Positions 1 through 5,365 are shown, numbered from the stretch's first letter. The stretch is DNA of 5,682 nt from CALXSC01 sp035470525 (GCA_035470525.1 DATIQT010000129.1:1-5682), one strand, 5' to 3'. Made by a program: numbers and translations. Notes: a model not told the origin generated them from the letters alone.

Positions 1-140
1 CTATTGAGATTTGCTGTGTTATTACTGCTATTAGTTTTTATGTCTAATAGTGCTTGTAGGACTACCGCTCTCCATAATGATCTATATTTATCATATCTAA
101 CTAGATTATCTTCTAGCTGGACCTTTTGTTGTTCTAGCAT
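1..140 (-). CDS. Phage-associated small hypothetical protein, N-terminal part (runs off the left edge)
   Basis: An open frame starts at the ATG complementary to 138-140 and stays open to the window edge, giving 46 codons. It begins MLEQQKVQLEDNLVRYDKY and continues with RSLWRAVVLQALLDIKTNS. A Shine-Dalgarno-like AAGG (complement of 150-153) sits 9 nt before the ATG and supports this start. The charged N-terminal helix followed by an 'LWRAVVLQALLD' segment resembles, from memory, small hypothetical proteins found in prophage regions of alphaproteobacteria; no biochemical function is known to me. It lies 51 nt downstream of the cytosine methyltransferase on the same strand, as expected of a phage or prophage gene pair. 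The C-terminal part is outside the window, so family assignment remains tentative. Confidence 0.6.
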   Translation of the reverse strand, partial: MLEQQKVQLEDNLVRYDKYRSLWRAVVLQALLDIKTNSSNNTANLN

Positions 141-151
141 ACTAATTTACC

Positions 152-179
152 TTAATTTTAAGTTATTAATTTAAAGTTA
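152..179. repeat. Two tandem 14-bp copies between the phage-type gene and the methylase
   Basis: TTAATTTTAAGTTA (152-165) is followed directly by TTAATTTAAAGTTA (166-179), identical at 13 of 14 positions. The pair fills most of the 51-nt gap between the methyltransferase stop and the small gene start. It may be replication slippage in AT-rich DNA, or part of a promoter or operator for the small gene. Nothing further can be said from sequence alone. Confidence 0.6.
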
Positions 180-191
180 ATGATTGACGGT

Positions 192-1265
192 TTATTCTAT
201 TGAGAATAATCTTCTTATAATCTCTTCAACCACTGGAACTGTTACTGCATTACCTAAGCATTTATATCTCTGTGTATCGCTGATTCCATCAGTCCAATTA
301 TCTGGAAAGCCTTGTAATCTTTCACATTCAAGTGGTGTTAGTTTTCTTATGTTATATCCATTATAAGTGCCTTTGCTTGATGTGGTTTGATTGTTTTGAG
401 TATTTACTTCATTTATTTTATTGTTGTTATCTTTTTCAATAGCATATAATCCAGTCTTTGCACCAACACCGCCAGCATTAGCTGTTAGTGTTGTTGAACT
501 ACCATTTGTTCCATATACTCTATAGCTTTGGCTTACTGAACCTATTAATTGTTTTAAGCTTGTTCTATTTGGATTAAATCGTCTTTTGCTGATCCGCCCA
601 CTTTCAAGCAGTTCATTTTCTCGGTTGTTTTGTGGAACTTCGCAGAGAAGCCTCTGTTGTGTTCTTTCTGTCGTTGATTGTATCTCAAGAGAGCATCTAT
701 TCGGTCTTGTGATAGGAAATACTTTAGGTGGACTTTTGATGGATTCTCTATTATATCCGACAAAGTATATTCGCTCTCTGTTCTGGGGTAGAAACCAGCT
801 ACTATTAACAAGTTGCCATTGTCCATCATACCCAATGTTGCTAATTTCTTGCAGTATGATTTCAAAGGTTTTGCCTTGTTGGTGGTGGAGTAATCCCTTA
901 ACATTCTCAAAGATAAAATAATCGGGTTTGAGTTCTTGAATAAGTCTAATTGCTTCAAAGAAGAGAGAACTTCTATTTCCTTGAAAACCGAGTCCTTTGC
1001 CTGCAACTGACAGATCTTGACAAGGGAAACCAAATGTAATGAGATTAATTTTTGGTAATCTATTTGTAATTTCCTTTGTGATTGTTTTAATGTTTCCAAG
1101 TCCATTTGATTGTGGGAAGTGTTTTTCATATATATTTATGCAGTTTTTATCTATTTCAGAATAGTAATGATTATTTAGTTTTATTCCTGTCTGTTCTATA
1201 CCCTTTGCAAATCCACCTATACCAGAGAATAAATCAAGATAGTTGATTTCATTGTTTGACATCAT
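192..1265 (-). CDS. DNA (cytosine-5-)-methyltransferase, solitary (Dcm/M.HhaI family)
   Basis: This 357-residue protein transfers a methyl group from S-adenosylmethionine to C5 of cytosine in a specific DNA site. The full order of family motifs is visible: motif I DLFSGIGGF (11-19, SAM binding); motif IV FGFPCQDLS (78-86) with catalytic Cys82; motif VI ENV (120-122) with the proton-donating Glu120; motif VIII QNRER (161-165); motif IX RKLTPLECERLQGFP (307-321); and motif X YKCLGNAVTVP (334-344). The target-recognition region lies between VIII and IX (about 171-306) and includes a TTLTANAGGVGAKTG stretch, so the target site cannot be read off. Length is normal and no residue appears broken. 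The start is one of two adjacent ATGs (1265 or 1262); no Shine-Dalgarno is seen before either. No endonuclease gene lies beside it in this window, which suggests an orphan methylase of phage or mobile origin. It looks less AT-rich than the operon to its right. Confidence 0.93.
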   Translation of the reverse strand: MMSNNEINYLDLFSGIGGFAKGIEQTGIKLNNHYYSEIDKNCINIYEKHFPQSNGLGNIKTITKEITNRLPKINLITFGFPCQDLSVAGKGLGFQGNRSSLFFEAIRLIQELKPDYFIFENVKGLLHHQQGKTFEIILQEISNIGYDGQWQLVNSSWFLPQNRERIYFVGYNRESIKSPPKVFPITRPNRCSLEIQSTTERTQQRLLCEVPQNNRENELLESGRISKRRFNPNRTSLKQLIGSVSQSYRVYGTNGSSTTLTANAGGVGAKTGLYAIEKDNNNKINEVNTQNNQTTSSKGTYNGYNIRKLTPLECERLQGFPDNWTDGISDTQRYKCLGNAVTVPVVEEIIRRLFSIE

Positions 1266-1502
1266 AATAAAAGAATTAAAAAAGGATTAAATAATCAAAA
1301 ATTAAAGCAGTCTATAGCTATTATCCCAGACACAATAATTGATTATATTTTTATACTAGAACTAAAATGTTTATTATGGAACTCTATTTTTTTAATAATT
1401 TAATTTCAACTTAAAATATATATTAAAAAAAATGTTTGTAGTAATTGTATAAATTGCTATTGACATATTTTGATTGGTTTATCTCTTATTTTTTCCGTGT
1501 TG

Positions 1503-1559
1503 AACATAAGAAAACACTTGAAACTTAACATTATTTATGTTATACTAATCCAAGTGTTT
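1503..1559. promoter_or_regulatory. Nested inverted repeats over the operon promoter (candidate operator)
   Basis: Three dyads overlap the promoter. AAACACTTG (1512-1520) pairs with CAAGTGTTT (1551-1559), a perfect 9-bp match whose arms touch the -35 and the predicted start site. TAACAT (1526-1531) pairs with ATGTTA (1537-1542) inside the spacer and reaches into the -10. AACATAA (1503-1509) also matches TTATGTT (1535-1541). The 9-bp pair has a 30-nt interval, too long for a good hairpin, so protein binding at two half-sites is more likely. Which regulator binds is unknown. Confidence 0.45.
1518..1546 (+). promoter_or_regulatory. Sigma70-type promoter of the four-gene operon
   Basis: TTGAAA (1518-1523) and TATACT (1541-1546) are separated by exactly 17 nt, each one base away from the sigma70 consensus hexamers. 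Transcription would begin near 1553, leaving a leader of about 87 nt before the NUDIX start codon. The element is directly upstream of the operon and correctly oriented. Its -35 and start region are overlapped by inverted repeats, annotated separately. Confidence 0.65.
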
Positions 1560-1630
1560 ATTATATAGGTTATAAATTATTTAGTGAAACTTGTATATCT
1601 ATAAGTAACCTAATCAAAAAATTATTTTAT

Positions 1631-1634
1631 GGAG
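1631..1634 (+). promoter_or_regulatory. Ribosome binding site of the NUDIX gene
   Basis: GGAG lies 5 nt before the ATG at 1640 and fixes the start. The nearby ATG at 1629 is out of frame. Confidence 0.65.
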
Positions 1635-1639
1635 TATAA

Positions 1640-2284
1640 ATGAGTTCACAAGATTTAAAAAACTTAGATATAATTTCAATAACAGATTTAGCTATTGAAT
1701 TTGAAACTTTAAAAAAATCATCAAACAAAGAAAATTTAAAGGTCTTTAATTCTCATTTTGAATGTGTTGGCACAACTACAAGATTGATTTGTCATAGATT
1801 GGGACTATATCATGAAGTGACGAATTGTTTTATAATTGATGAAAATAATAATTTGTTATTACAAATAAGAAAAGACAAAATGGCTGAAACCTATGATTTA
1901 TCAGTAGGAGGTCATATAAACTTAAATGATAAAACTCCACTTGATGCTTTAATTAGAGAATCAAAAGAAGAGTTAAATTTTGATCTTAACAAAAATAATA
2001 TACAAAAAATTATAACTTATAAAAGATATGGCTATACAAACATTCTAAAACCAAGAGATACTAATAATGAATTTAGACATTTATTTTGTTATAAAATAGA
2101 TAAAAATGAAAAAATCAAATTAGAAAACTATTTTTCAGAAAGAAAAAATTCAGAAGCGGAATCTTTTGTTTGGGTTTCAATAGATAACGCAATTGATTTA
2201 ATAACTCAAGGAAAGGCTTTTGATGGGTTGCAATATTCAATTTATTATTTATTGAACTGGATTAGAAAAAATAAAAAAATATAA
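1640..2284 (+). CDS. NUDIX hydrolase, first gene of the nucleotide/pterin-type operon
   Basis: The 214-residue protein has an N-terminal extension of about 56 residues with no recognised domain, then a NUDIX fold from about 57 to 205. NUDIX enzymes cleave nucleoside diphosphates linked to another group, using Mg2+ held by the REUXEE core. That core is clear here as RESKEEL (106-112), preceded by SVGGHINLND (88-97). The box is slightly irregular: the glutamate expected at GX5E is Asp97 or Lys98, with one extra residue before RE. The GLYHEVTNCFIID...LLLQIRKD strand pattern before the box resembles the isopentenyl-diphosphate isomerase branch of the superfamily more than MutT. Neighbouring folE suggests a pterin triphosphate substrate, because NudB-type NUDIX enzymes act on the FolE product. 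The substrate is inferred only. The stop is 17 nt before folE. No signal peptide is present, so the enzyme should be cytoplasmic. Confidence 0.88.
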   Translation: MSSQDLKNLDIISITDLAIEFETLKKSSNKENLKVFNSHFECVGTTTRLICHRLGLYHEVTNCFIIDENNNLLLQIRKDKMAETYDLSVGGHINLNDKTPLDALIRESKEELNFDLNKNNIQKIITYKRYGYTNILKPRDTNNEFRHLFCYKIDKNEKIKLENYFSERKNSEAESFVWVSIDNAIDLITQGKAFDGLQYSIYYLLNWIRKNKKI

Positions 2285-2321
2285 TAAGGAGAAAATTAAA
2301 TATGAAAAAATATAATAAGGA
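2274..2321 (+). repeat. Perfect 17-bp direct repeat spanning the NUDIX/folE junction
   Basis: AAAAAATATAATAAGGA occurs at 2274-2290 and again at 2305-2321, 31 bp apart. The first copy holds the NUDIX stop codon and the start of the folE ribosome binding site. The second encodes the first residues of the FolE homologue. A short local duplication is the simplest explanation. The second copy carries an internal AAGGA but no in-frame start follows at useful spacing. Confidence 0.7.
2286..2291 (+). promoter_or_regulatory. Ribosome binding site of the folE homologue
   Basis: AAGGAG lies 10 nt before the ATG at 2302. It is the strongest Shine-Dalgarno sequence in the operon and supports that start. 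Confidence 0.7.
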
Positions 2322-2883
2322 AGAAATAAAAGAAATAATCAACAATATTGTTGAGTCTGTAGGAGATGACCCAAAAAGAGAAGGTTTACTTGACACTCCA
2401 AGAAGAGTGGTTGAATCTTATTCAGAAATTTTAAACGGCTATGGAAAAGACCCAAAAGAAAACTTTATAGCATTTGAAAGCGATTATGCAGGAATGATTT
2501 TGTTTAACGATATAAAATTTTATTCACTATGTGAGCATCATTTTTTACCAATAATTGGAACAGCTGTAGTTGGCATTATACCATCAAAAGAAACAAGAAA
2601 AGTAATAGGTTTTAATAAAATAACCAAAATAGTTGATATTTTTGCTCATAGACTTCAAATGCAAGAAACTTTAACAAAACAAATCACAGACTGTTTAAAT
2701 GAATTATTAAAACCAGAAGGCATTATGGTTTCAACTACAGCTAGACATCTATGTGCTGAAATGAAAGGGACAAAAATTCCGCCTCACAATGTAGTATGCA
2801 CTGATTATAGAGGTTGTTTTGAAGATGAAAAATTGAGGCAGGAATTTTATCAACAACAAAGTTTAGCGAGAAGATATGAATAG
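2302..2883 (+). CDS. folE: GTP cyclohydrolase I (FolE family), possibly a specialised paralogue
   Basis: The family opens the imidazole ring of GTP and forms 7,8-dihydroneopterin triphosphate, feeding folate, biopterin or deazaguanine pathways; the usual enzyme is a homodecamer. At 193 residues this is a normal length. The N-terminal EGLLDTPRRV (27-36) matches the family. Zinc ligands Cys77 (in SLCEHHFLP) and Cys151 (in RHLCAEMKG) are present, with His79, His80 and His149, and the LQMQETLT segment supplies the expected Gln121-Glu122 pair. Several residues around the nucleotide triphosphate differ from the E. coli enzyme as I recall it: Ser135 becomes Asn105, Arg139 becomes Lys109 and Arg185 becomes Lys155, while Lys136 is kept as Lys106. 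The loop before these (SKETRKVIG) is longer, and the usual TSA near the end is CTD (166-168). The zinc site argues for activity; the substrate could differ from GTP. The gene overlaps the radical SAM gene by 8 nt. Confidence 0.92.
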   Translation: MKKYNKEEIKEIINNIVESVGDDPKREGLLDTPRRVVESYSEILNGYGKDPKENFIAFESDYAGMILFNDIKFYSLCEHHFLPIIGTAVVGIIPSKETRKVIGFNKITKIVDIFAHRLQMQETLTKQITDCLNELLKPEGIMVSTTARHLCAEMKGTKIPPHNVVCTDYRGCFEDEKLRQEFYQQQSLARRYE

Positions 2884-3661
2884 AGAACTAAAAGTATTTT
2901 TTGAAACTACAAATTATTGTAATTTTAAGTGTATTTATTGTTTTGCAAATACATGTCAAAAAAATTCAATAATTTTACCTTTTGATAACTATAAAAAAAT
3001 AATTGATGATTTATCAACTCTGGACTGGGACTTGTCAATATTGCTTGAAGGTGGTGAACCATTGGTGGTAGACAATATTTGTGAATATGGAAAATATGCG
3101 AAAAAATATGCGAAAAAAGTTGCTTTAGGAACTAATGGAAGTCTTATTCAGAATCTAAATCAAAAGCAATTAGATGATATTAAAAATACATTTGAAGAAG
3201 TATCATTAAGTTTAGATGCTACAGACCCTGAATTATTTAAAAAATTAACGAACCATTCTATAGAACCAGTTCTAAAAGGAATAGATATTCTAAACGAAAA
3301 TCAAATAAAAATAAAAATATGTGCCGTAATAACTAAATATAATGTTGAATTTGACAACTTAGTAAAATTTTGTGAAGAAAAAAATATAAAAAGCTTAAGA
3401 TTTTATTGGTTTATACCAAGAGAAACAAACGACCACTCACTGCTTCCATCTGAAAAAGATTACGAATATATGTTAGAAAAATTGAAAAATTATAATGGTA
3501 ATGTTGACATAAAAATTAATAGAACATATACTCCATTTACAAATTTAGTTGTTTCATCTAAAGGAGAAATAAAAATTTGTGCTGATTCGGAAAGAAAAAA
3601 TATGCAACTAATTGGTTCTTATAATAATTTTATTGATAAATTAAGAATGCTATTAAAATAA
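2876..3661 (+). CDS. Radical SAM enzyme, MoaA-like, without a complete auxiliary cluster
   Basis: The 261-residue protein uses a [4Fe-4S] cluster and S-adenosylmethionine to make a 5'-deoxyadenosyl radical. The cluster motif CX3CX2C is at Cys15, Cys19 and Cys22 (TNYCNFKCIYC). The SAM-binding GGEP is at 59-62 and a TNGS strand end at 86-89, followed by SLSLDATDPE (110-119), as in MoaA/PqqE-type TIM barrels. The C-terminal SSKGEIKICADS (227-238) recalls the start of a SPASM or MoaA auxiliary-cluster region, but only one cysteine (Cys235) is there, so a full second cluster is unlikely. It lacks the typical QueE N-terminus and is not a convincing viperin. The start overlaps the end of folE by 8 nt with only a weak GAGAAG upstream, implying translational coupling. 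With a GTP cyclohydrolase homologue beside it, a purine or pterin substrate is plausible, but a peptide or another small molecule cannot be excluded. Confidence 0.88.
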   Translation: MNRELKVFFETTNYCNFKCIYCFANTCQKNSIILPFDNYKKIIDDLSTLDWDLSILLEGGEPLVVDNICEYGKYAKKYAKKVALGTNGSLIQNLNQKQLDDIKNTFEEVSLSLDATDPELFKKLTNHSIEPVLKGIDILNENQIKIKICAVITKYNVEFDNLVKFCEEKNIKSLRFYWFIPRETNDHSLLPSEKDYEYMLEKLKNYNGNVDIKINRTYTPFTNLVVSSKGEIKICADSERKNMQLIGSYNNFIDKLRMLLK

Positions 3662-3662
3662 G

Positions 3663-4295
3663 ATGTTAAACGAATTCTTCCTTGAAAAATTTGAGAAAAT
3701 AAAACCAGAAGCTGAAAAATTTTACAATCAGAGAAAAGAAATAACTAATGATTTTAATTTTGATGCAACTCCTAGCACTTATAGAGTTTTTAGAAGCACA
3801 AAACAAAAACCAAGTATAGTGTTTAAGACTTGGGCTTTTAATACAATAGGAAACATTGGATTATTTGCTGTGATTGGAGCTAATGAATTTTTTATTGATA
3901 TACTTTCTATTAATGACAAAAAAAGTTTCAACGAATTTCATAAAAAATATTCAAATGCTTTATCTGATTTTTGGATAAAAGAGCAAAAAGAAGCTTTGGA
4001 ACTCACATATAAATATAAATTATTTGATTTGTTTTTGAAATCTTTAACTATTTGTAATTTCAATAATGAGAATATAAATAAACAATTGCTGAAATACTGT
4101 AATATTCCGCTAGATAGCATTACCCTAAATGGCTTAGATAAAATTACAGACGGAAAACTAAATTTGGCAGGGAAAAGTATGGGATTTGTTAAAACTGAAG
4201 AAACATATAATGAACTGCAAAATATAGTATTAGATATATGCAAAAGAACAAATAATTATCCTCTTTATTTTGATTTTTTCAGTAAAATAATATAA
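3663..4295 (+). CDS. Small protein with tentative AGOG/OGG-fold (8-oxoguanine glycosylase-like) similarity
   Basis: This 210-residue, mostly helical, cytoplasmic protein has no obvious signal peptide or convincing membrane segment. Comparing by eye with my memory of the archaeal 8-oxoguanine glycosylase AGOG, three blocks line up in order: KEQKEALELT (106-115) with REQKTLVFT around AGOG catalytic Lys140; NIPLDSITL (147-155) with PIPVDYRVARL around catalytic Asp172; and YNELQNIVLDICKRT then YPLYFDFF (182-206) with the AGOG C-terminal Y..VQKI...T..PPLHLD segment. Lys109 and Asp151 would be the catalytic pair, 42 residues apart against 32 in AGOG. The AGOG N-terminal part is shorter or diverged here. 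It begins 1 nt after the radical SAM stop, so it belongs to the same operon. It may excise or simply bind a modified guanine. The assignment rests on remembered sequence and could be wrong; otherwise the gene is unknown. Confidence 0.85.
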   Translation: MLNEFFLEKFEKIKPEAEKFYNQRKEITNDFNFDATPSTYRVFRSTKQKPSIVFKTWAFNTIGNIGLFAVIGANEFFIDILSINDKKSFNEFHKKYSNALSDFWIKEQKEALELTYKYKLFDLFLKSLTICNFNNENINKQLLKYCNIPLDSITLNGLDKITDGKLNLAGKSMGFVKTEETYNELQNIVLDICKRTNNYPLYFDFFSKII

Positions 4296-4304
4296 AAATT
4301 ATTT
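4285..4304. other. AT-only hairpin straddling the convergent stop codons
   Basis: AAATAAT (4285-4291) and ATTATTT (4298-4304) form a perfect 7-bp dyad with a 6-nt loop over the stop codons of the operon and of the regulator, which are only 3 nt apart. Without GC pairs it would be a weak terminator in either direction. Transcripts probably run into the opposing gene. Confidence 0.3.
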
Positions 4305-5246
4305 ATTTAAGTATTTTAATTTTAGGTTCTTAAATTCATCCATCACCCATGAAGCAGGTTTTGACAACGGATAATTTTTTAATTTCATAACTTGAAAAAA
4401 TGCTTTATCCTGTATTAAGTGTTCTATATTTCTAGTTTCTATATCTGGATCGTTAACATAGATGTTATTTTTTAAAAACATTCCGGATATTTCTGATACA
4501 ATAGCTATATTATCAGTATGCTTTACAATCTCTAAAACAACTTCAGAAAGAAGTGAACCAACTATATCAATATTGCTTCTTTTTGTTTTAAAATAACTAG
4601 CAACATTATTATTGACTTTTGTTTCATTATTATTTTTTAAGAACTTATAGTTTTCAATATCTTCTTTTGTTATTATATCTTTTTTTGCTAGTGCATGTGA
4701 TTTACTGAATATTAAAAAAGCACAACTTTGCATAAAATTTATTGCTTCTATCTCTGCTGGAGTTTCATCTTTTGAATCTTGAATATAAAAAGCTAAATCA
4801 ATATCTTTACTTATTAATTTTTTAATAGCTTCTGCTTTAGATATATTATGTATACTTACTTTTAAATCTTTAAATTTTTTTAATTTTAACATTCTCTCTA
4901 ACATGGGCGGAAAAATAAAACTTGCAACAGCCTTATGCATAGCGATATTCAAATGATTATCATTAATATCTCTTAATTGTCCCTTGAAGTCATCAACCAA
5001 ACCATCAATCCCATTAATATATTTAATAGCTTCTTTATAAAATAAATAAGCTTCTTTTGTAGGTCTTATTTTTTTATGCTCTGATCTATCAAACAAACTT
5101 ACTCCCAGTTCTTCTTCCAAAGAAGAAAGTTGCCTTGAAAGTGCAGAATGTTCAAGATGTATGTTTTCAGCAGTTTTTGTTATTGAAAAATCATCTGACT
5201 GCATAATAGCACAAAATCCTTTTAACTGAACTAATTTTATCGTCAT
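4299..5246 (-). CDS. LysR-type transcriptional regulator
   Basis: This is a DNA-binding regulator of normal length (315 residues). The N-terminal winged helix-turn-helix covers about residues 3-62: FSITKTAENIHLEHSALSRQ (20-39) is the helix-turn-helix and LEEELGVSLFDR (43-54) the conserved wing. A linker helix follows (about 62-90), then a periplasmic-binding-protein-like effector domain (about 92-300), including IAMHKAVASFIFPPML, DIDLAFYIQD and IAIVSEISGM segments. The effector cannot be deduced. The start at 5246 is supported by a GGGGGA stretch just upstream on the minus strand. LysR regulators are often divergent from their targets, but here the gene is convergent to the nucleotide-type operon and faces a long, nearly empty region instead. 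Regulation of the operon is therefore not implied by position. A dyad lies about 20 nt upstream of its start codon. Confidence 0.93.
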   Translation of the reverse strand: MTIKLVQLKGFCAIMQSDDFSITKTAENIHLEHSALSRQLSSLEEELGVSLFDRSEHKKIRPTKEAYLFYKEAIKYINGIDGLVDDFKGQLRDINDNHLNIAMHKAVASFIFPPMLERMLKLKKFKDLKVSIHNISKAEAIKKLISKDIDLAFYIQDSKDETPAEIEAINFMQSCAFLIFSKSHALAKKDIITKEDIENYKFLKNNNETKVNNNVASYFKTKRSNIDIVGSLLSEVVLEIVKHTDNIAIVSEISGMFLKNNIYVNDPDIETRNIEHLIQDKAFFQVMKLKNYPLSKPASWVMDEFKNLKLKYLNK

Positions 5247-5264
5247 AATCCCCCATTTTTTTAG

Positions 5265-5291
5265 AATGTGATTTTTTCACACATTGTGATT
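5265..5291. promoter_or_regulatory. Dyad plus repeated half-site upstream of the LysR gene
   Basis: TGTGA (5267-5271) and TCACA (5277-5281) form a perfect inverted repeat with 5 nt between. An alternative pairing is AATGTG (5265-5270) with CACATT (5280-5285). TGTGATT occurs again at 5285-5291, giving two direct half-sites 18 bp apart. The site begins about 20 nt upstream of the regulator's start codon, which fits an autoregulatory operator or a leader hairpin. It resembles a CRP half-site pair but has one base less in the spacer. Confidence 0.4.
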
Positions 5292-5314
5292 TATATGCAA
5301 AAATAACATTTTAA

Positions 5315-5343
5315 TTTAAAAAATCAACTAATTATTGTATAAT
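5315..5343 (+). promoter_or_regulatory. Candidate rightward promoter
   Basis: TTTAAA (5315-5320), a 17-nt spacer and a perfect TATAAT (5338-5343) form a plausible sigma70 promoter. Transcription would start near 5350 and run away from the LysR gene across the right-hand region. In DNA this AT-rich chance matches are common; the exact -10 and ideal spacing are the only support. Confidence 0.4.
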
Positions 5344-5365
5344 TAAGAGGCGTATTATTGACAGG

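Larger units (their letters stand above)
1266..1639. other. Divergent intergenic region between the methylase and the NUDIX operon
   Basis: This 374-bp AT-rich spacer separates the leftward methylase from the rightward operon. I find no credible coding frame or RNA gene in it. On the minus strand a TATAAT (complement of 1342-1347) could be the methylase -10 element, but no good -35 sits upstream. On the plus strand there is a well-formed promoter at 1518-1546. A second, weaker candidate is TTGACA (1460-1465), 18 nt, TCTTAT (1484-1489). The 5' leader of the operon (about 1553-1639) contains a 7-bp inverted repeat, TAGGTTA (1566-1572) and TAACCTA (1606-1612). It could form a weak hairpin but matches no riboswitch that I recognise. 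Confidence 0.6.

Noticed and set aside
184..366. A 60-codon plus-strand frame
   Set aside because: It is antisense to the C-terminal end of the methylase (motifs IX and X) and has no plausible start context.
586..921. A 111-codon plus-strand frame
   Set aside because: It is antisense to the methylase target-recognition and central regions; the Cys- and Ser-rich translation is typical of a shadow frame.
554..1129. A 191-codon open frame on the minus strand
   Set aside because: It lies wholly inside the methylase gene in another frame. The methylase has every catalytic motif in order, and this translation shows no recognisable domain.
2876..3661. Prokaryotic viperin (ddhNTP synthase)
   Set aside because: The CNFKCIYCF motif and short length are reminiscent of viperin, but the characteristic CNYKCGFCFH pattern and the C-terminal region are not matched, and no nucleotide kinase lies beside it.
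2876..3661. QueE (7-carboxy-7-deazaguanine synthase)
   Set aside because: The typical QueE N-terminus with its QGEG segment and WCDT after the cluster motif is missing, and QueD and QueC are not present.
3938..4243. A 101-codon minus-strand frame
   Set aside because: It is antisense to the fourth operon gene, low in complexity, and begins without a ribosome binding site.
1640..4295. Complete type IV CBASS operon
   Set aside because: Only an OGG-like protein recalls that system. No cyclic-nucleotide synthase, effector, QueC-like or TGT-like gene is present in the window.
5267..5281. CRP binding site
   Set aside because: The half-sites TGTGA and TCACA are perfect but are separated by 5 nt rather than the 6 required by the consensus.
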